Below are positions 12,992-25,245 of a stretch of 64,000 nt of DNA, in pieces. Source of the stretch: Vitis vinifera (taxonomy: Eukaryota > Streptophyta > Magnoliopsida > Vitales > Vitaceae); contig NC_081808.1 in the NCBI RefSeq assembly GCF_030704535.1, positions 20,324,501 to 20,388,500 of the forward strand, given 5' to 3'. Position numbers and translations under genes: made by a program. The first letter of the stretch is position 1. Each line of letters opens with the position of its first letter. The notes under the pieces are model-generated. The model was given only the letters and a program-made list of their open reading frames with translations. It did no database searches and was not told where the DNA came from.

Positions 12992-15900
12992 TTATATGAT
13001 ATCCCTCTTCTTTAGGGTCCTTAAGGTTATGGGGCAGCCACTTCTCAGTCTAGGAATGTGTGCCTTCTTTTCTAGGCAAGGATCTCGATCATCGACTCTC
13101 CACCTACACAGCAGAAGGGAAATGTTATTGCCAAGAGGACGAAAGGAAGAACAAGGTAATGAGTCATGATATAAAATTGCCTCACTTGAATCCACTGGTC
13201 AGCCGGCTTAAGAACACCAACATTGTCATTTTGGCCATATTAATTCCTAGGCAGGTTCTTGGTCCTGATCCAAAAGGCATGAAGCTGTATGGCTTTGGCA
13301 CTTCCTGCAGACATGATGATATGTATACCTTATTAGATGTTCATAGCTTAATGTGAATCCTAAAACAGCAAATTAATAGCAGACTGGATGTTACTACATC
13401 AAATCTCGAAGGATTGAATTGTATAGGGTCCTTGTACAGACTATGGTCGAAGTGTATGTAAGTCGCATCAATGTTGAGGTGCCATCCTTTCTTTATTTCA
13501 AAACCTGCCATCGGGTAATATCAATCTAGTTGAAGCCATTTACATTAGAAGAACAATTATTATTAGAAAATAAAAAAATACTGCTTTGGTAGTTTTATCT
13601 GGTTAGAGAAGCTTTAGTAAGAAAGGTGCATTTTCAATATAAATCAAGTTGGTGTCTTTCATATTAAGACCATAAAATCTTATCTCAAATGGTCTTATAT
13701 GTAATGATCTGCTTCTAATTATGTAGATATTATTCATTTTGGGTTCGATGAATCCTCACACCTTAAAAACATATTTACAAAGTTAAGAGGAATTCATAGA
13801 TGTATAGCATCAGAAACTTTTTCTCTTATCCAACGTGAAATATCATGGTAAAGCTTTAACTAGAAGAACTAAAAGAAAAACTTGCCTTCAATTCTGCAGT
13901 CATTAAGTGCAACACGAGGAAACCACAATAAAACATTTGACATTCTCAATGTTTCCTTCACAACCTGACAAATTAATTAGTAAAAACATCGACATCATTC
14001 TATATAAATACAACAAAGAGGTTAGAAAATCAAGAACATTATCAGTATTCAGTATAATTGTTTGCTTGACGAATATCCCACAACACCCCACATACATAAA
14101 CAAGGTTACCAGCTGGTTTAGTTTTTCTGACCTGTAAGCCATAGCACATGCTGTTTAGATCTTCAAGGGTAAGTAAGGCTCCTTCTGCTTTGTTTCTGAT
14201 TATTGACAGTTGCTCTTCCTGTTAGTTCATAAATGTTAGCCGACTTTTAGTAAGTACTGAATATTGATATCAAGTAACTGAAAGGCACTATAATTTTTTT
14301 TTCATGTGTAATTGTTTGAAGGATGTTAGATTGTGAAGTTTGAATCAGTTTTATTGTGTTTTATTCAAAACATCGGTCGAACTTTTTGTTGAGCTAGTGG
14401 GGATTTAACTGCCTGATCAGGTTATAGAGGTTAAAGGGAATAGTGTTCCTAAAGATTTTTTTTTTTTTTTTTAATTTTATGTAATGAATGGCCAACTTAC
14501 CCTCATTATATATTTAACCATGTTATATTTTGAGTGGCCACAATTGAAAGGAGTTTTTTGAGGGTTTTATTATTGTACTCTTTTTTTTCTATTACTGGAT
14601 TCTTGAGTGTTTGTGTGTGGAAGTTGTTAAAGTGGAAGCCAGTGGAAATTATTCTTTTCCAAGGTTGCTTCCAGATGGGGATCAAGTTGTAGGATAGTGT
14701 GCATATATTATCCAGATTCTCACCCTTAGCCTATCCTGGACTTCTTCGTTTTCATCCAAGAACTTGACACTCCACATCATTGCAGCCGCAGTGGTGGTTT
14801 GTCCTGCAATTATCAGTGTTAATAGGTTATCCATAATCTCTGAGTCTTCAAGCTTTTCACTGGGCGGGTATGAATCCCGTTGTAACATGGACTGCAAGAA
14901 GTCATCAGAGTACTCCTTTCCACTTCGCCTGCTGCTAATCATCTCTCCAAAGGTTTCCATTAGACGTTTTCTTGCCTGCTTTAACTATTTTCGTTAATAT
15001 TGTGGAGTTGAAGGCAAAATTAAGCTTTGATTGGATACTATAAATTGCATGCTCTTCCCCAAGTAATACTCAGCCTAGTTTACAAATTACTGGGCCCCTT
15101 TTCTTAAGGGCTGGTCTCATCACAAAACCCAGGCTATTGCAAACAAAATCCCCTCCCTCTCCTCACTAACAAGAGAATTAGAAAGGAAAATGACAATTTT
15201 ACCTTGATACCTTTGTAGTATCTGGTGCCAGGGATCATGAGAGGAAATGACAACATAGCATTGGAAACATACGTACAGTCTCTCTCAATCTCTTGTAGCA
15301 AGGGAGCCTCGGTGACACTTATTAGCCTGTTGCATATTGCATCAAATGCTATCTGGGTATTACCAAACATTTCCAGAGAACTAGGTTAGTACGTAAGTGG
15401 ACTAATTAACAATATTAACTATCATTTTGTCTAGTTTGATACTTGTTTTTGGCTTTTCTGTGTTAAAAATGGATGTGATAGTTCCAAAGAAGCATAATTA
15501 AATACTGAGGCAATAGTATGTAACTGGTGAACTTACCATTTACGGATAAGCAGAGATAACCACAACAAAAAGGCCGAAAACAACAAGTCAAGTGATGAAC
15601 TAGGATGTTAATACCTTCATACAGAAGTCGAACACTACAAAGCTTTTCCCCCCTTCTTCTAATTTGTTGAGTCTTTGGTACAGCATGTTGTCGAATTCCA
15701 TGACAAACTTGGACAAAGAATTCATGGAGAAAGGATCTGATAGAAGACGCCTAATCCTTTTGTGACTCTCTTGAGGAACACATAGCAAGCTCTTCTTGCC
15801 TACAACATCTGCCATTGATTTCACATAACCCTTATTGAAAAGCACCAAATCATTAGCGAAAATCGTTTTTGCTCCATCAGTAGTTGGGACAAACACATGG

Positions 15901-16610
15901 ACCTTGCCAAATATCCTTGTCTTGAACCATTTCCCATGCCTACCTTCATCATAATCATCAAATTAGGAACATGTTTTCTTAACCAGCAACTGCAACTATG
16001 TGTTCCAAATTAAGAGTATGCATGCCCACAAACTAGGTAAAATTATCAGTGCATGGAGTTACTTGTGCAGATTTCTAGAGAGTAAAAGACACTAGGTAAG
16101 ATTAATGTTGCTGCCAAGAAAAAATAAAAAAAAAATAAAAAACAAAAATCCAAAACCCTATTGGAGAAAGAATAGAATCATGATGGATAAGAAACGAAGA
16201 ATTAGACTAAATATGATTGTTGTTTTCCACAGCTTCTCAAGTGCTGCTGCTTTACAGCTCTTGGCTTCATCATGGGAGGAGAAGCCAAACAGCTTTAGCA
16301 GAGAACATTGGCAGGCAATGTATATTTGGAATTAATATTGACAACAGTAGAAGAGGATCACTAACCACAGTCGTCTTAGCCTCACAAAATCATAGCATCC
16401 TTTTGTACTACCAGTGGCTGATAGAAAAGAGAAGGTTTCACCCAGAAGCGGCAACCCCAGACGACCAGGAATAACACTTTTCTCACTTGTTAATCTTCTC
16501 AATGCTTTTTGGACAATAAGCATTACTCCTAAGGAGAACACTGCAACCATCATAATTTCGATATGGTTCTGTACAAGGAAGACAAGCTTGTTCCTAGGTA
16601 GATTAATCAT
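12992..16610 (-). CDS. CYP722A: Cytochrome P450, CYP85 clan, CYP722A-like
   Basis: Nine exons on the - strand: 16610-16366, 15939-15615, 15352-15203, 14975-14724, 14218-14132, 13964-13886, 13504-13398, 13304-13186 and 13103-12992. They join in frame to 491 residues. A hydrophobic N-terminal anchor (about 14-35) precedes VIPGRLGLPLLGETFSFL. The I-helix reads AGQTTT (297-302), with Gln where many P450s have Asp/Glu. The K-helix ExxR is E357-T-L-R360, the meander has FNPSRFD (409-415), and the heme loop is PFGSGPRTCLG with ligand Cys433. Sequence such as GCYDFVRLRRLW and NAMLSFPLMIPGTRYYKGIK points to CYP722, a family implicated in strigolactone (carlactonoate) oxidation and related to ABA 8'-hydroxylases (CYP707). 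The subfamily is a recognition call. Intron 6 uses a GC donor (AAG|GCAAGT). The gene looks intact and ER-bound. Confidence 0.9.
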
Positions 16611-16692
16611 CTTTAGCTTTCCTTGAGGCAGTCAACAGATTAAGAAAAAGGAAGATTGAAGATGTAATGAATCACAGTTCAAACATCACACT

Positions 16693-16703
16693 GTATATAT
16701 AGA
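16693..16703 (-). promoter_or_regulatory. TATA box of the P450 gene
   Basis: On the - strand the sequence CTATATATAC lies about 85-95 bp upstream of the ATG at 16610. It is the best TATA-like element in the 5' region of this gene. Confidence 0.55.
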
Positions 16704-18399
16704 TAAATGGAAGTCGAAGCTTAAGGAGAGACACTTCAGATCATCTATTGTATCAAAATGTGGAGCATCCTAGGAAGAGGTGAAGAAACAAAAATGTTCA
16801 AAGTGGTGAAGAAAAACAAGCTCTTCCTGATGAAATAAACTCATTCCTTGTCCTAAAATGGGCAAATTGACTCTGAGTTAAGCATTAAGCTCCTCTTTAA
16901 GGTTGATATAGTAATGATGTGAACCATTGAAAAACTCTATCTCTGAGTGATATTGCACATGCTGCTCCGTAAATGGTAACTGTTGGGACTGATCAGTCAC
17001 ATGTAAAGTGTCAAATCATGTTCAACCACTGAAAAAGGAAATGAATGATTGATGATTGAAGTGTAAATGGGCAGGAAATGAGGTTTTGCTGGAATGGTCT
17101 TTCTGGCTTCACGTGCCCATGGAGATGGAAGGACCCACTTGGACATTGGTCATTTGAACTAAGTGGTCCGTCTCATTCTGATTTCTGAAAAAGATTTGAG
17201 TCATTTGGGGTACAGTTTGAAACAGCACAATATTAGTGCTTGGGCAAGATTGATAGTTTTCATTCAACAATGGTTAAGAACAGCTTGGACTGGTGCCATC
17301 CATACCGTTGTGGCACATATCATCCTCAAAATGCCAGTAGAACTGGATGGGCAGGAGGCCCATATGCTTTGAACTAAAGCTGAATCTTTACTTGCAAACA
17401 AAATCAGACAAGTGGATCAAAGTATGCGATTTGCTAGTAAATGCATATCAAGTTATGGCCCGCTGCATTTGGTCTTTTGGAAGCATTCATCCAATTCAGA
17501 TCAAATATTTTGATCAATTTGAAAGCCTATATGGCAAAACTTTAGCTGTTATAGAAAGGCAGAAAAACATGAAACAGATGCAGGGTTTGGAACGTGATCT
17601 ATTTCATATCCACAGAGTTTGAGTGAGCCGAAGAGATCTCTCAAAGAATACCTGGTTCTAATTGCACCATCGGTCCCTCCAACCACGTTGCAGGTAACAT
17701 TATGAAACGAGGGTCTGTGTTCAGCATCCTAGTAAAATCAAACTCTATTAGGAGAATTATGACTAAGTTTCTTATTTATTATGAGAGGGCTGATGGGTAT
17801 CAAAGTACGGGAATTCATGGAACAACCCAGAACAGTGAAACATATTGTTTTGAAGGTTATTTGGTTTTCTGACTCAAAAGTGATGTTCAAAATATTCTTG
17901 CCAGGAAGCAAAAGTAAAGAGGGTTTTAATTTTTTGGCTCTCCTTCCAAAAATCGATTCAAAGAGTGGGAACCTGGTTTCCAGCCCATGCCCCTTTGTGG
18001 GAAAAAAAAAATTCATAAACCAATCTGATCGATGGTTCACTTTATAGGGAAAACATTGTTGATTTTTTTTTTTTTTCTCACTTCATAAACACGTGATCTA
18101 TTAAGATATGGCACAACAATTGACTACACCCTTGGTGTGTAGGGATTCAATGAGGTACCATAGTACAACGACCACCATTGAGTTGTTGATAATACAATTC
18201 GACTAATTTAAACTATCGTTAATAATACAAATTTATCTCTCATATTTCATTTTGTGTTGCAAATCATTACTATGATGTAAATTTCTATTTGATTGCTAAA
18301 GTTACTTAGCTATTTTAGGACACATTTATTATATTGCTATAAATGTTTTGTGCATTATTATAAATGATCATCATATACCTCCAATAGATGAACCATCTA
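16704..18399. other. Intergenic, no gene supported
   Basis: About 1.7 kb upstream of the P450 gene. Short open frames occur at 17163-17622 and 17781-18047, but none continues into a recognisable domain or has splice-supported extensions. The AT-rich stretch after 18060 leads into the decayed repeat beginning near 18400. Confidence 0.5.
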
Positions 18400-21000
18400 A
18401 GTCATTAAGGTCACCTTAGAGACCACCTGCATCAACTACTACCACTAAGCTACATCCTACTCAAGGTTAAGAAAGAAGTAGTGGGAGACTTAGTCGATGG
18501 CCTCGATTACCTATGCAACAAACTAAGAACACTTTTGCTTCAACCACTCATCCACTTAACTCATTCACATTAAATTACTCCACCACCACCCTATTCACCC
18601 TCACTAGAGTCATCTATTTCTAGCCCTTGTACCACCGCCTCAAGCATCTACGTCATTATCTCTACCATTGCCTAAGTCATCTATACCAACCCTTCCACCC
18701 CCACTAGATACATTCACACTCACCCTCTAAACCACAAGAGTCATCCATATGGACCATATCTACCACCACTTGATGCAACTCTATCATCATCCTCATCCCT
18801 ACTTGAGTTATCTACGCTTTCCCTTCTACTCTCACTTGATACATCCATACTCATCCCTCCAACCCCAACAAAATCATCCATTTTAGTTCTTCTGTTACCA
18901 CTTGAGACATCTAGTGTTGGGATATCCATGAATCATAGGTGCATGCTCTCTATACATCTAGGGACACTAGATTTACACAAGGGAAGCGATAAAAGGGATA
19001 AAACATAGATTAGGGGCTTTAAAAATTCTACTTTTGATCGAGATGTTCCTAATTAATTCAAATTAAAGAAGAAGATAATGTAGATCTCAAAAACCTCATG
19101 ATCTTCCACCTAAACTCTCTCTTAGATTTTGGCACTTGAGAATGATGGAATTCTCACTTGGCCTAAATGATACATTTATCTCTTTTGGGAAGGCAAAATG
19201 AATCTAGCTAATTATGTTTTAAGTAACTTAAGCCCATCTTAGGCTTGGATACTTAATCAAACTTAGTGATTTCTTATTAATTAATTAGTTTTATTAGGCC
19301 TAAATTAATTAATTAGTCCAATCTAAAAAGATCATCCATAAGCTCTTATGTAATCTTGTGTTTTTCCCTAAACACCCTTATGCACACATATGAACAAAGA
19401 AACCAAATATCCTTAAAAACTATGGCATCAAAAAATGTGAGCTCAAACAAGAACCATTGGGACTCATAGAAAAATATATGTTTTCTCATAATCCAATTCT
19501 AAAGTTGATTCAACATCCTATTATGGAAAGTCAACTACCCTCCAAGATTTTAGATGATATTAAATTAAGATGTAAAACTCCAGTCTATGACTTACTATCA
19601 ACTAAATGTAAATTTTCTATGAACTAGTGTTTGTAATCTAATTAGGTAAATGTTATTAACCTCTCAATATTAATTTTACAATCCTTGAATCTCATATCCT
19701 CTTATTATATAATTAATTGGCATTCTCTAGCTTTTTAAAGCATATGTTAAATTCCACTTAAGAAATTACTATAACCACAAATTTCATAATCACATGTCCT
19801 TAGGATCACCTAAGAGGACATATTATTTCAATTCATAAGATATTATAGTGTCTATCTTGAAATATTTATTGTCATTTACTTTAATCAATAGCGACCTAAT
19901 TTGTATATGAGTGCCTTAGGATTTCACATATAGTTCAAAGTCATTAAAAACCTCAATATTAGTTTAATATTCTTTCAAGGTTAAAAACTTATACAATATA
20001 GTAGTTTAGTAAATCATAACTACCTGGTAGTTAATATCATGATTTACCGTAGATGTTGTCTAATGTGTAATCTTACATACTAGTGCACTCAATATAAGAA
20101 ACTCATCATGATGACCAAAACAAGTTATCCCTCTAAATAAGAGATGGTGCACTACAATTTCTAATGGATTACCTAATTAAATTCATGAATCAACTATGAA
20201 TAAATTATTATCTTATAAGGAATCCATTACTCAAGTCATGTATAATACAAGTGATATAGACATAAATGCTCAAATAAGAAATAATACAATCAAATATAAA
20301 AGAAAGATCAAAATTCATAAAACGTAAATATATTAACGAAATCTTATTCTATTGCATCATATCATGCTTTCAAGGGTTATATCATAACATTTATGTCATT
20401 GTCCCTATCTCTACCTAAGTCATCTGTACTAGCTCGTCTACTTCCACCAAATACATCGACCCTCACCCTTCCACTCTCATCCTCATTTACCACCATTTCA
20501 GGCACATTCTATGCCATCATCCTTACCCTTGCAAAAGCTATCTACATAAGCCCCCTCCTACTTGAGTCATTCATATCATTAGTTGTATCCTCACTTAAGA
20601 CATCACTCCTCATGTTAAAGATGTCTTAGGTTATTCAATTTGATGTAACCCTACACATTCTAAGTTATAGGCGCATGATTTGTCAACCTAGAGTGATGTC
20701 TCCATGGCCTTTAGTTCCAACTCTATCACACGTAGATACAATAACTCAGGTATGTAATGTTCATCATGGTGCATAGTTGAATCTATCATCCTTCAATGGC
20801 AATGATTAAGGAGTGACTCGAGTGGAAGAGAGTGTTAATTAGATGGAGGTTTTCTCCATGTGAAGAAATGTGTTATAATGTACTTTTTTTACTCCTACTA
20901 TATTTGTTTAATAGATAGATATTTTACTTTGACAATTTTTATAAAACTTATACATGTACAATAATAGAAAATGTTTCAAAAATATTTTTCAATTATTTTT
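18400..21000. mobile_element. Decayed transposable element, copy 1 (Pro/Ser/Thr-rich remnant)
   Basis: From about 18400 to 18914, and again from 20390 to about 20640, the + strand reads as a degenerate tract of CATCTA/CCACC/CTTGAGTCATC phrases with many stops. It looks like a decayed proline/serine/threonine-rich coding tail. It is followed by a non-coding tail (about 20640-20960) whose text, including GTTATAATGTACTTTTTTTA, closely matches 52836-53060. The same order (Pro-rich relic then this tail) appears at 41950-42334 plus 52836-53130, so these are two copies of one element family. Each copy was later interrupted by an LTR element. The superfamily is not determined, and termini were not resolved. 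Confidence 0.5.
18915..20389. mobile_element. Probable solo LTR, 1475 bp
   Basis: The segment opens TGTTGGGATAT and closes ATATCATAACA. These are inverted repeats of each other at 9 of 11 bases, as expected for LTR ends (TG...CA). It interrupts the Pro-rich relic, which resumes immediately after it. The flanking five bases (TCTAG left, TTTAT right) match at only three positions, so the target-site duplication is decayed or the ends are slightly off. No internal coding region or second LTR is present. Confidence 0.45.
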
Positions 21001-21314
21001 TTTCAACTTTAACTATTTCAAAAAAATACATATATTAAAATAAATTGGGTAAAAAATGACACTATAAAATTGTTGCTATGTAATTAGCCATAGGAATATG
21101 TGAAGATAAATCAATAATTCAAATTTTTAGATGTCAAATATTTAATTTGAAATCAAAATAAAGAAAGTTAAATATTTTATATTAGATTTCAAATATTTAA
21201 ATTGAAATTATATATATACATCAAATTAACTAGTTATTGTATATCAAATTAACTAATTATAATTTACTTTTATAAAAATATCGGAAGACGTAAGTTGTTA
21301 TATCCTTTTTATTA

Positions 21315-22162
21315 GGGAGAATTATGTTCTAGAGTCAAATGGATCTGATAATTAATCCAAAATCCACATAACATCCACAATTAACGGGAAAGATATGAAA
21401 AATTAAGGAACAAAAAAACCCTTATAAGCCGTCACCCCATCCCACAAACACCACCCCAACCCAAACACGCCCTGCCCTACCCAATTTTACTTAATTATTT
21501 AATTATTTAATTATTTAATTATTGATTATTAATTATTAATTTATTTTATTTTATTTTCTTTATTTATATGTATTTTTTTATTTTCAATTTTTTATTTTAT
21601 TATCAATTTTTATTTTATTCTATTTATTCATAAATATACTATTTTTTTTCTTTTTTTTATTTATTTTTATTGCCACCCCCAACCCAAACATGGCCTACCC
21701 AATTTTATTTAATTATTTCATTATTTAATTGTTTCATTACTAATTATTATTATTATTATATATAAAGAGATAGAGAGAAACTAAGAAAAAGTATTTGGGG
21801 GGGTGGTCGACCATGCCTGGTCTTGGCTGATGGGTAGTCGCTGAAGGTGTGGTTGTCGACAATGTGATGGTGCGACCGGTATGGGTATGGGTATAGGGTG
21901 GTCTGGCAATGGAGGTGAGATAAAGAAAATGAGATGGGAGAGGAAAAAGAGAAAGAAAACGGGGAAAGAGAGAGATGAGGGTGTGGTGGTGATTAGGTTT
22001 TTTGTTTTCTTTTTTACAATCAAAAGGTGTTTTAGGGTTTTTTTTGGAAGATAATATCCTCAACTTAATTTTTCACTTACTTGTTAGGTTTTGAGCTTAA
22101 AGTGTTACATGGATTTTGGGTCAACTATCAATCTCATTTGACCCTAAAACATAATTTTCTCC
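21315..22162. mobile_element. Non-autonomous DNA transposon with ~55-bp TIRs
   Basis: The left end (21315-21370, GGGAGAATTATGTTCTAGAG...) and right end (22108-22162, ...CATAATTTTCTCC) are imperfect inverted repeats of about 55 bp. The shared text includes GGTCAAATG and CCAAAATCCA. The interior of about 740 bp has two direct copies of a CCCAACCCAAACA.GCCC..CCCAATTTTA motif (about 21460 and 21680) and TTTAATTA repeats, with no transposase. A clean target-site duplication was not found, so exact ends are uncertain. Confidence 0.5.
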
Positions 22163-22750
22163 AAAAATAAAACTCTTCAAAATAAAGATTGAGAAATGGT
22201 CTCTTTTTTTTTTAAATAAAAGTAGAGAAAAAAAAACATTTTAGAATAAAATTGAAAAGCAAAAAAATATATTTTTTAATAAAATCGAATTTCCCTTTTT
22301 AATAAATTGAAATTTTCTTTTAATAAATTATTATTTTTAAATAAACCTTTTTTTTAGAATTTGAAATCACATTTTTTTTAATAAATTTGGACTTTTTTCC
22401 TCTTAATTTTTAAAATATTTTTTTAAGGATAAAGCAAGTATAACTTTTTTTTAAATAAATTATAATGTTTTTCTAAATAAATTTGAGAGTTTTTTTTTTA
22501 AACATAAATTATTATTTTTTTATAAATATTTTCTAATTCAAATAGAAATTGGTTTTTGTCAACAAAAAAAAGATTGAAAGATATTTTGTAAATAACCTTT
22601 TCTTGTATTTAATCAAATAAAAAATAGGGTCTTTTCCAAGTCTTCATCATATGTGCTACCAATCAACTTTTTAAAAAATCTATACTGTCATCTTTATGGA
22701 TATTTTGGTCTCTTATAATTTCATATCATTTCGATCAATTATGCCACTTA
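22163..22750. other. AT-rich spacer
   Basis: Dominated by poly-T/poly-A runs and AATAAA-like words. No coding frame, RNA gene or element ends were recognised. Confidence 0.6.
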
Positions 22751-23537
22751 CATGGTGTGGACCCCGTATTTCGGCTCATGCGTTTCCCACTCGATGGCGA
22801 GCTCGGTTTTTATGGATTAAGAAAAATTGACTTAAAGTCGTCACTTATTTTTGTTTTATTTTTTAAGAGGTAAACAAAATGAGAAAGAAAAACCCTAAGT
22901 GTGACTCTTTACTTTGGAAAAGACGGTCTGCAAAAAATCGGATTAGGTTCGAGGGTCAGGTTACTTATCAAGAAGGTACAGTATAAACCGTAGCACCCCT
23001 CTAAGCCCCTAAAATGGGTCTCTACTAATAAAATGAAGCAACCATGAGAATTAATTAGGAAATCAATGGATACCCGGAACTATCATGCACATATGAGAAT
23101 TAGAATATGTATAGTGAATAGTTAGAATGAGTAAATGCGTACCTGAGCAGCAAACAGCAACGTGCTATCATGGAATGAGGTTAGCGAATAAACACAAAAT
23201 GATTATATACATACCATGGGACATAGCAAATCAATTACGCATGACAAATAAATCAATCAATCGATCAATTAGGAATTCACATATGTGGGGCCCCCACCAG
23301 CCCATTTCATCTTGCTTGAATCAATTCCGATAACTCCGTTGTTCGGAATTACGGAACTTGATTCCTTGCTCATTTCAAAACATTTTAAAACAGAGAAAGT
23401 ATGGAAATTGCTTACCAGAAATGAAAGTGGTAGCAAAGCTTTATTAGAAATGTGATTTAGGAACTTAAAGAAACTCTGAGGATGAAGTATGAGACAATTG
23501 GGATTATTTGAATACCAGGATTTAAAAAGAATTTACA

Positions 23538-23925
23538 AAACAGGATTCCGGATGCGAGATATCCGGAGGAAGGTGGAACGTCAGTCAAGCAGAATTCCGG
23601 ATGCGATATGTCCGGGTGGAATGTCGAGGAGAATTCCGAATGCAATATGTCCGGGTGGAAAGTAGGGGGGAGGAATTCCGGATGCGTTATGTCCGGGTGG
23701 AATGGCGGTGGAGAAATTTCGGATGCGATATGTCGAGTAGAATGTTGGCGGCGGAGAGTTCCGAATGCGAGATGTCCGGATAGAATGAATGTTGGCCGGA
23801 TGGAATTCTGGATGGTGAGGCATCCAGGTGGAATGGCGGGGGGAGGAATTCCGGATGCGGGGGGGACTTCCGAGTGGAATGGCGGCGGAGGAATTCTGGA
23901 TGCGATATGTCCGAATGAAATGGAC
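23538..23925. repeat. Minisatellite, ~40-47-bp unit, about nine degenerate copies
   Basis: Nine diverged copies share the pattern AATTCCGGATGCGATATGTC followed by a short TCCGGGTGGAATGG-like phrase and a variable G-rich joint. Unit length drifts from about 39 to 47 bp, so reading frames inside it on both strands are artefacts. Direct sequence observation. Confidence 0.85.
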
Positions 23926-24809
23926 GTGGTTATGAGTAGCATGAAGGTTAGGTATGGGTTGTGTGGATATGCGGGCTTGGAGGAGTGGTTTTAATGGGTA
24001 TGTGAAGGAGTGAAGGATGGCATGCACCCGTGAGACTCCATGTAAGCGAGGGAGTGGGATGGAGAATGAATGAGAGAAAGATGGGTGTGGTGGAGGATGC
24101 TTGATTCCTACAAGCTTGAGTGAGGAAGTGGGTATGACGACCTAGAGAGAAAGAGAGATGAATGATGGGTATGGGGATGCTAATGAGATGAGCTTTGCCG
24201 CCATGACAACTACTCCCAAATTTTCTACGATCTCTTTCGAGCAGGGATGAGAAAATGGATGCATACCATGGATGGATATCAAGAAACAGGAGAAGTGGAG
24301 AAACAGAGCGTGAAAGAAGACGAATAAATAAAGAAAAATCTCAGAAAATCCATTTCATGAATCGTCCATGAATCTTCTGAGTAGGTGGGTAAACCATATC
24401 AGATGCAACCACCCTCATGATTTTCAAGCATTTCATAACCACAACAGGAGCATATCAAATTAAAAGATGGACAAATCTACACAAATGCAGGCATACATAT
24501 CAACAAACAGATCAGTGGCCTTCAATATCCACCCAAAACAGCGTTATGTAATGGAAAATCAATGAATAATGAGAGACGAGGAGAAAACTGGTACATACCT
24601 GGTTCCTCAAGCAAAAAGAAATCAAGTCTCTCTTTCTCAATGAGTTACTCTTTCCCAATGACCCCTCCGATGGAGTAGCTCAGCCCAAATGTCTCTCTCT
24701 GCCGTCAAGAACTCACTCTTGGCAATGGAAGACCTCCCTCTGAGAAAAAAAATCTCCTCTCCCCTTTCCTTTTTTTCTTTCTGGATTTGCCTCTTTCACG
24801 ATCTCTGCC

Positions 24810-24922
24810 GCAGCCACCTTTTCTCTGCCCCACTCCTGTTGCAACCACCTTTTCTCTGCTCCACCCCTTCTACAACCACCTTTTCTCTACTCCACCCCTT
24901 CTGCATCCACCTTTTCTGCTTC
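24810..24922. repeat. Minisatellite, ~31-bp unit, about 3.6 copies
   Basis: Units read CAACCACCTTTTCTCTGCTC followed by CACCCCTTCT with few differences. The array lies near the right end of the solo-LTR-like element. Confidence 0.8.
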
Positions 24923-25157
24923 AAAAAGTGAGGTTGATTCCTTATGGCCACTAAGGATGTGACACGTGGCCCGCTGGGATAGTGACATCTGGCTAAAAAT
25001 GTGATCTGCAAAAACAAATAGAGAAAAAGTGATTCATGCCTAAATGTGGGTCTACGCATGGATTAAAGGTCAATTTTAAGGCCCAATTGAGTGCAAAGCA
25101 CAATTCTCTTTTCTTTTATTTTCTTTTTTTTTTTTTTAATTCTGAAATGATTTTTAA

Positions 25158-25245
25158 GTTGGATTTTGTGATTTTGTTTTTTCACAATCTATAAAGGGCA
25201 TTTGGATTTTGTGATTTTGTTTTGTCACAATCAATAAAGGGCATT
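25158..25245. repeat. Tandem duplication, ~44-bp unit, two copies
   Basis: Two adjacent copies of TTGGATTTTGTGATTTTGTT followed by a TCACAATC.ATAAAGGGCAT phrase, differing at two or three positions. Confidence 0.8.

Larger units (their letters stand above)
22756..25056. mobile_element. 2.3-kb solo LTR or LTR-like element, TSD CATGG
   Basis: The segment starts TGTGGACCC and ends GGGTCTACG, inverted repeats at 7 of 9 bases (the expected final CA has become CG). It is flanked by a perfect 5-bp duplication, CATGG at 22751-22755 and at 25057-25061. No gag or pol coding sequence, PBS or second LTR was found inside, so a large solo LTR is the best reading; a short non-autonomous element is possible. 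It contains two minisatellites (23538-23925 and 24810-24922). Confidence 0.6.

Noticed and set aside
17781-18047. 88-codon frame on the + strand, faintly like retroelement gag or DUF4283-type text (VMFKIFLPGSKSKEGFNF)
   Set aside because: Too short and isolated; the opposite strand is equally open and no flanking element structure was found.
21740-22063. 107-codon open frame on the - strand, Pro/Ser/Thr-rich
   Set aside because: It lies inside the TIR element and overlaps simple repeats. The parallel open frame next to it shows that low complexity, not selection, keeps it open.
23457-24027. Long Pro/His/Ile-rich frames on the - strand and Gly/Arg-rich frames on the + strand
   Set aside because: They are translations of the 40-47-bp minisatellite and change frame with unit length.
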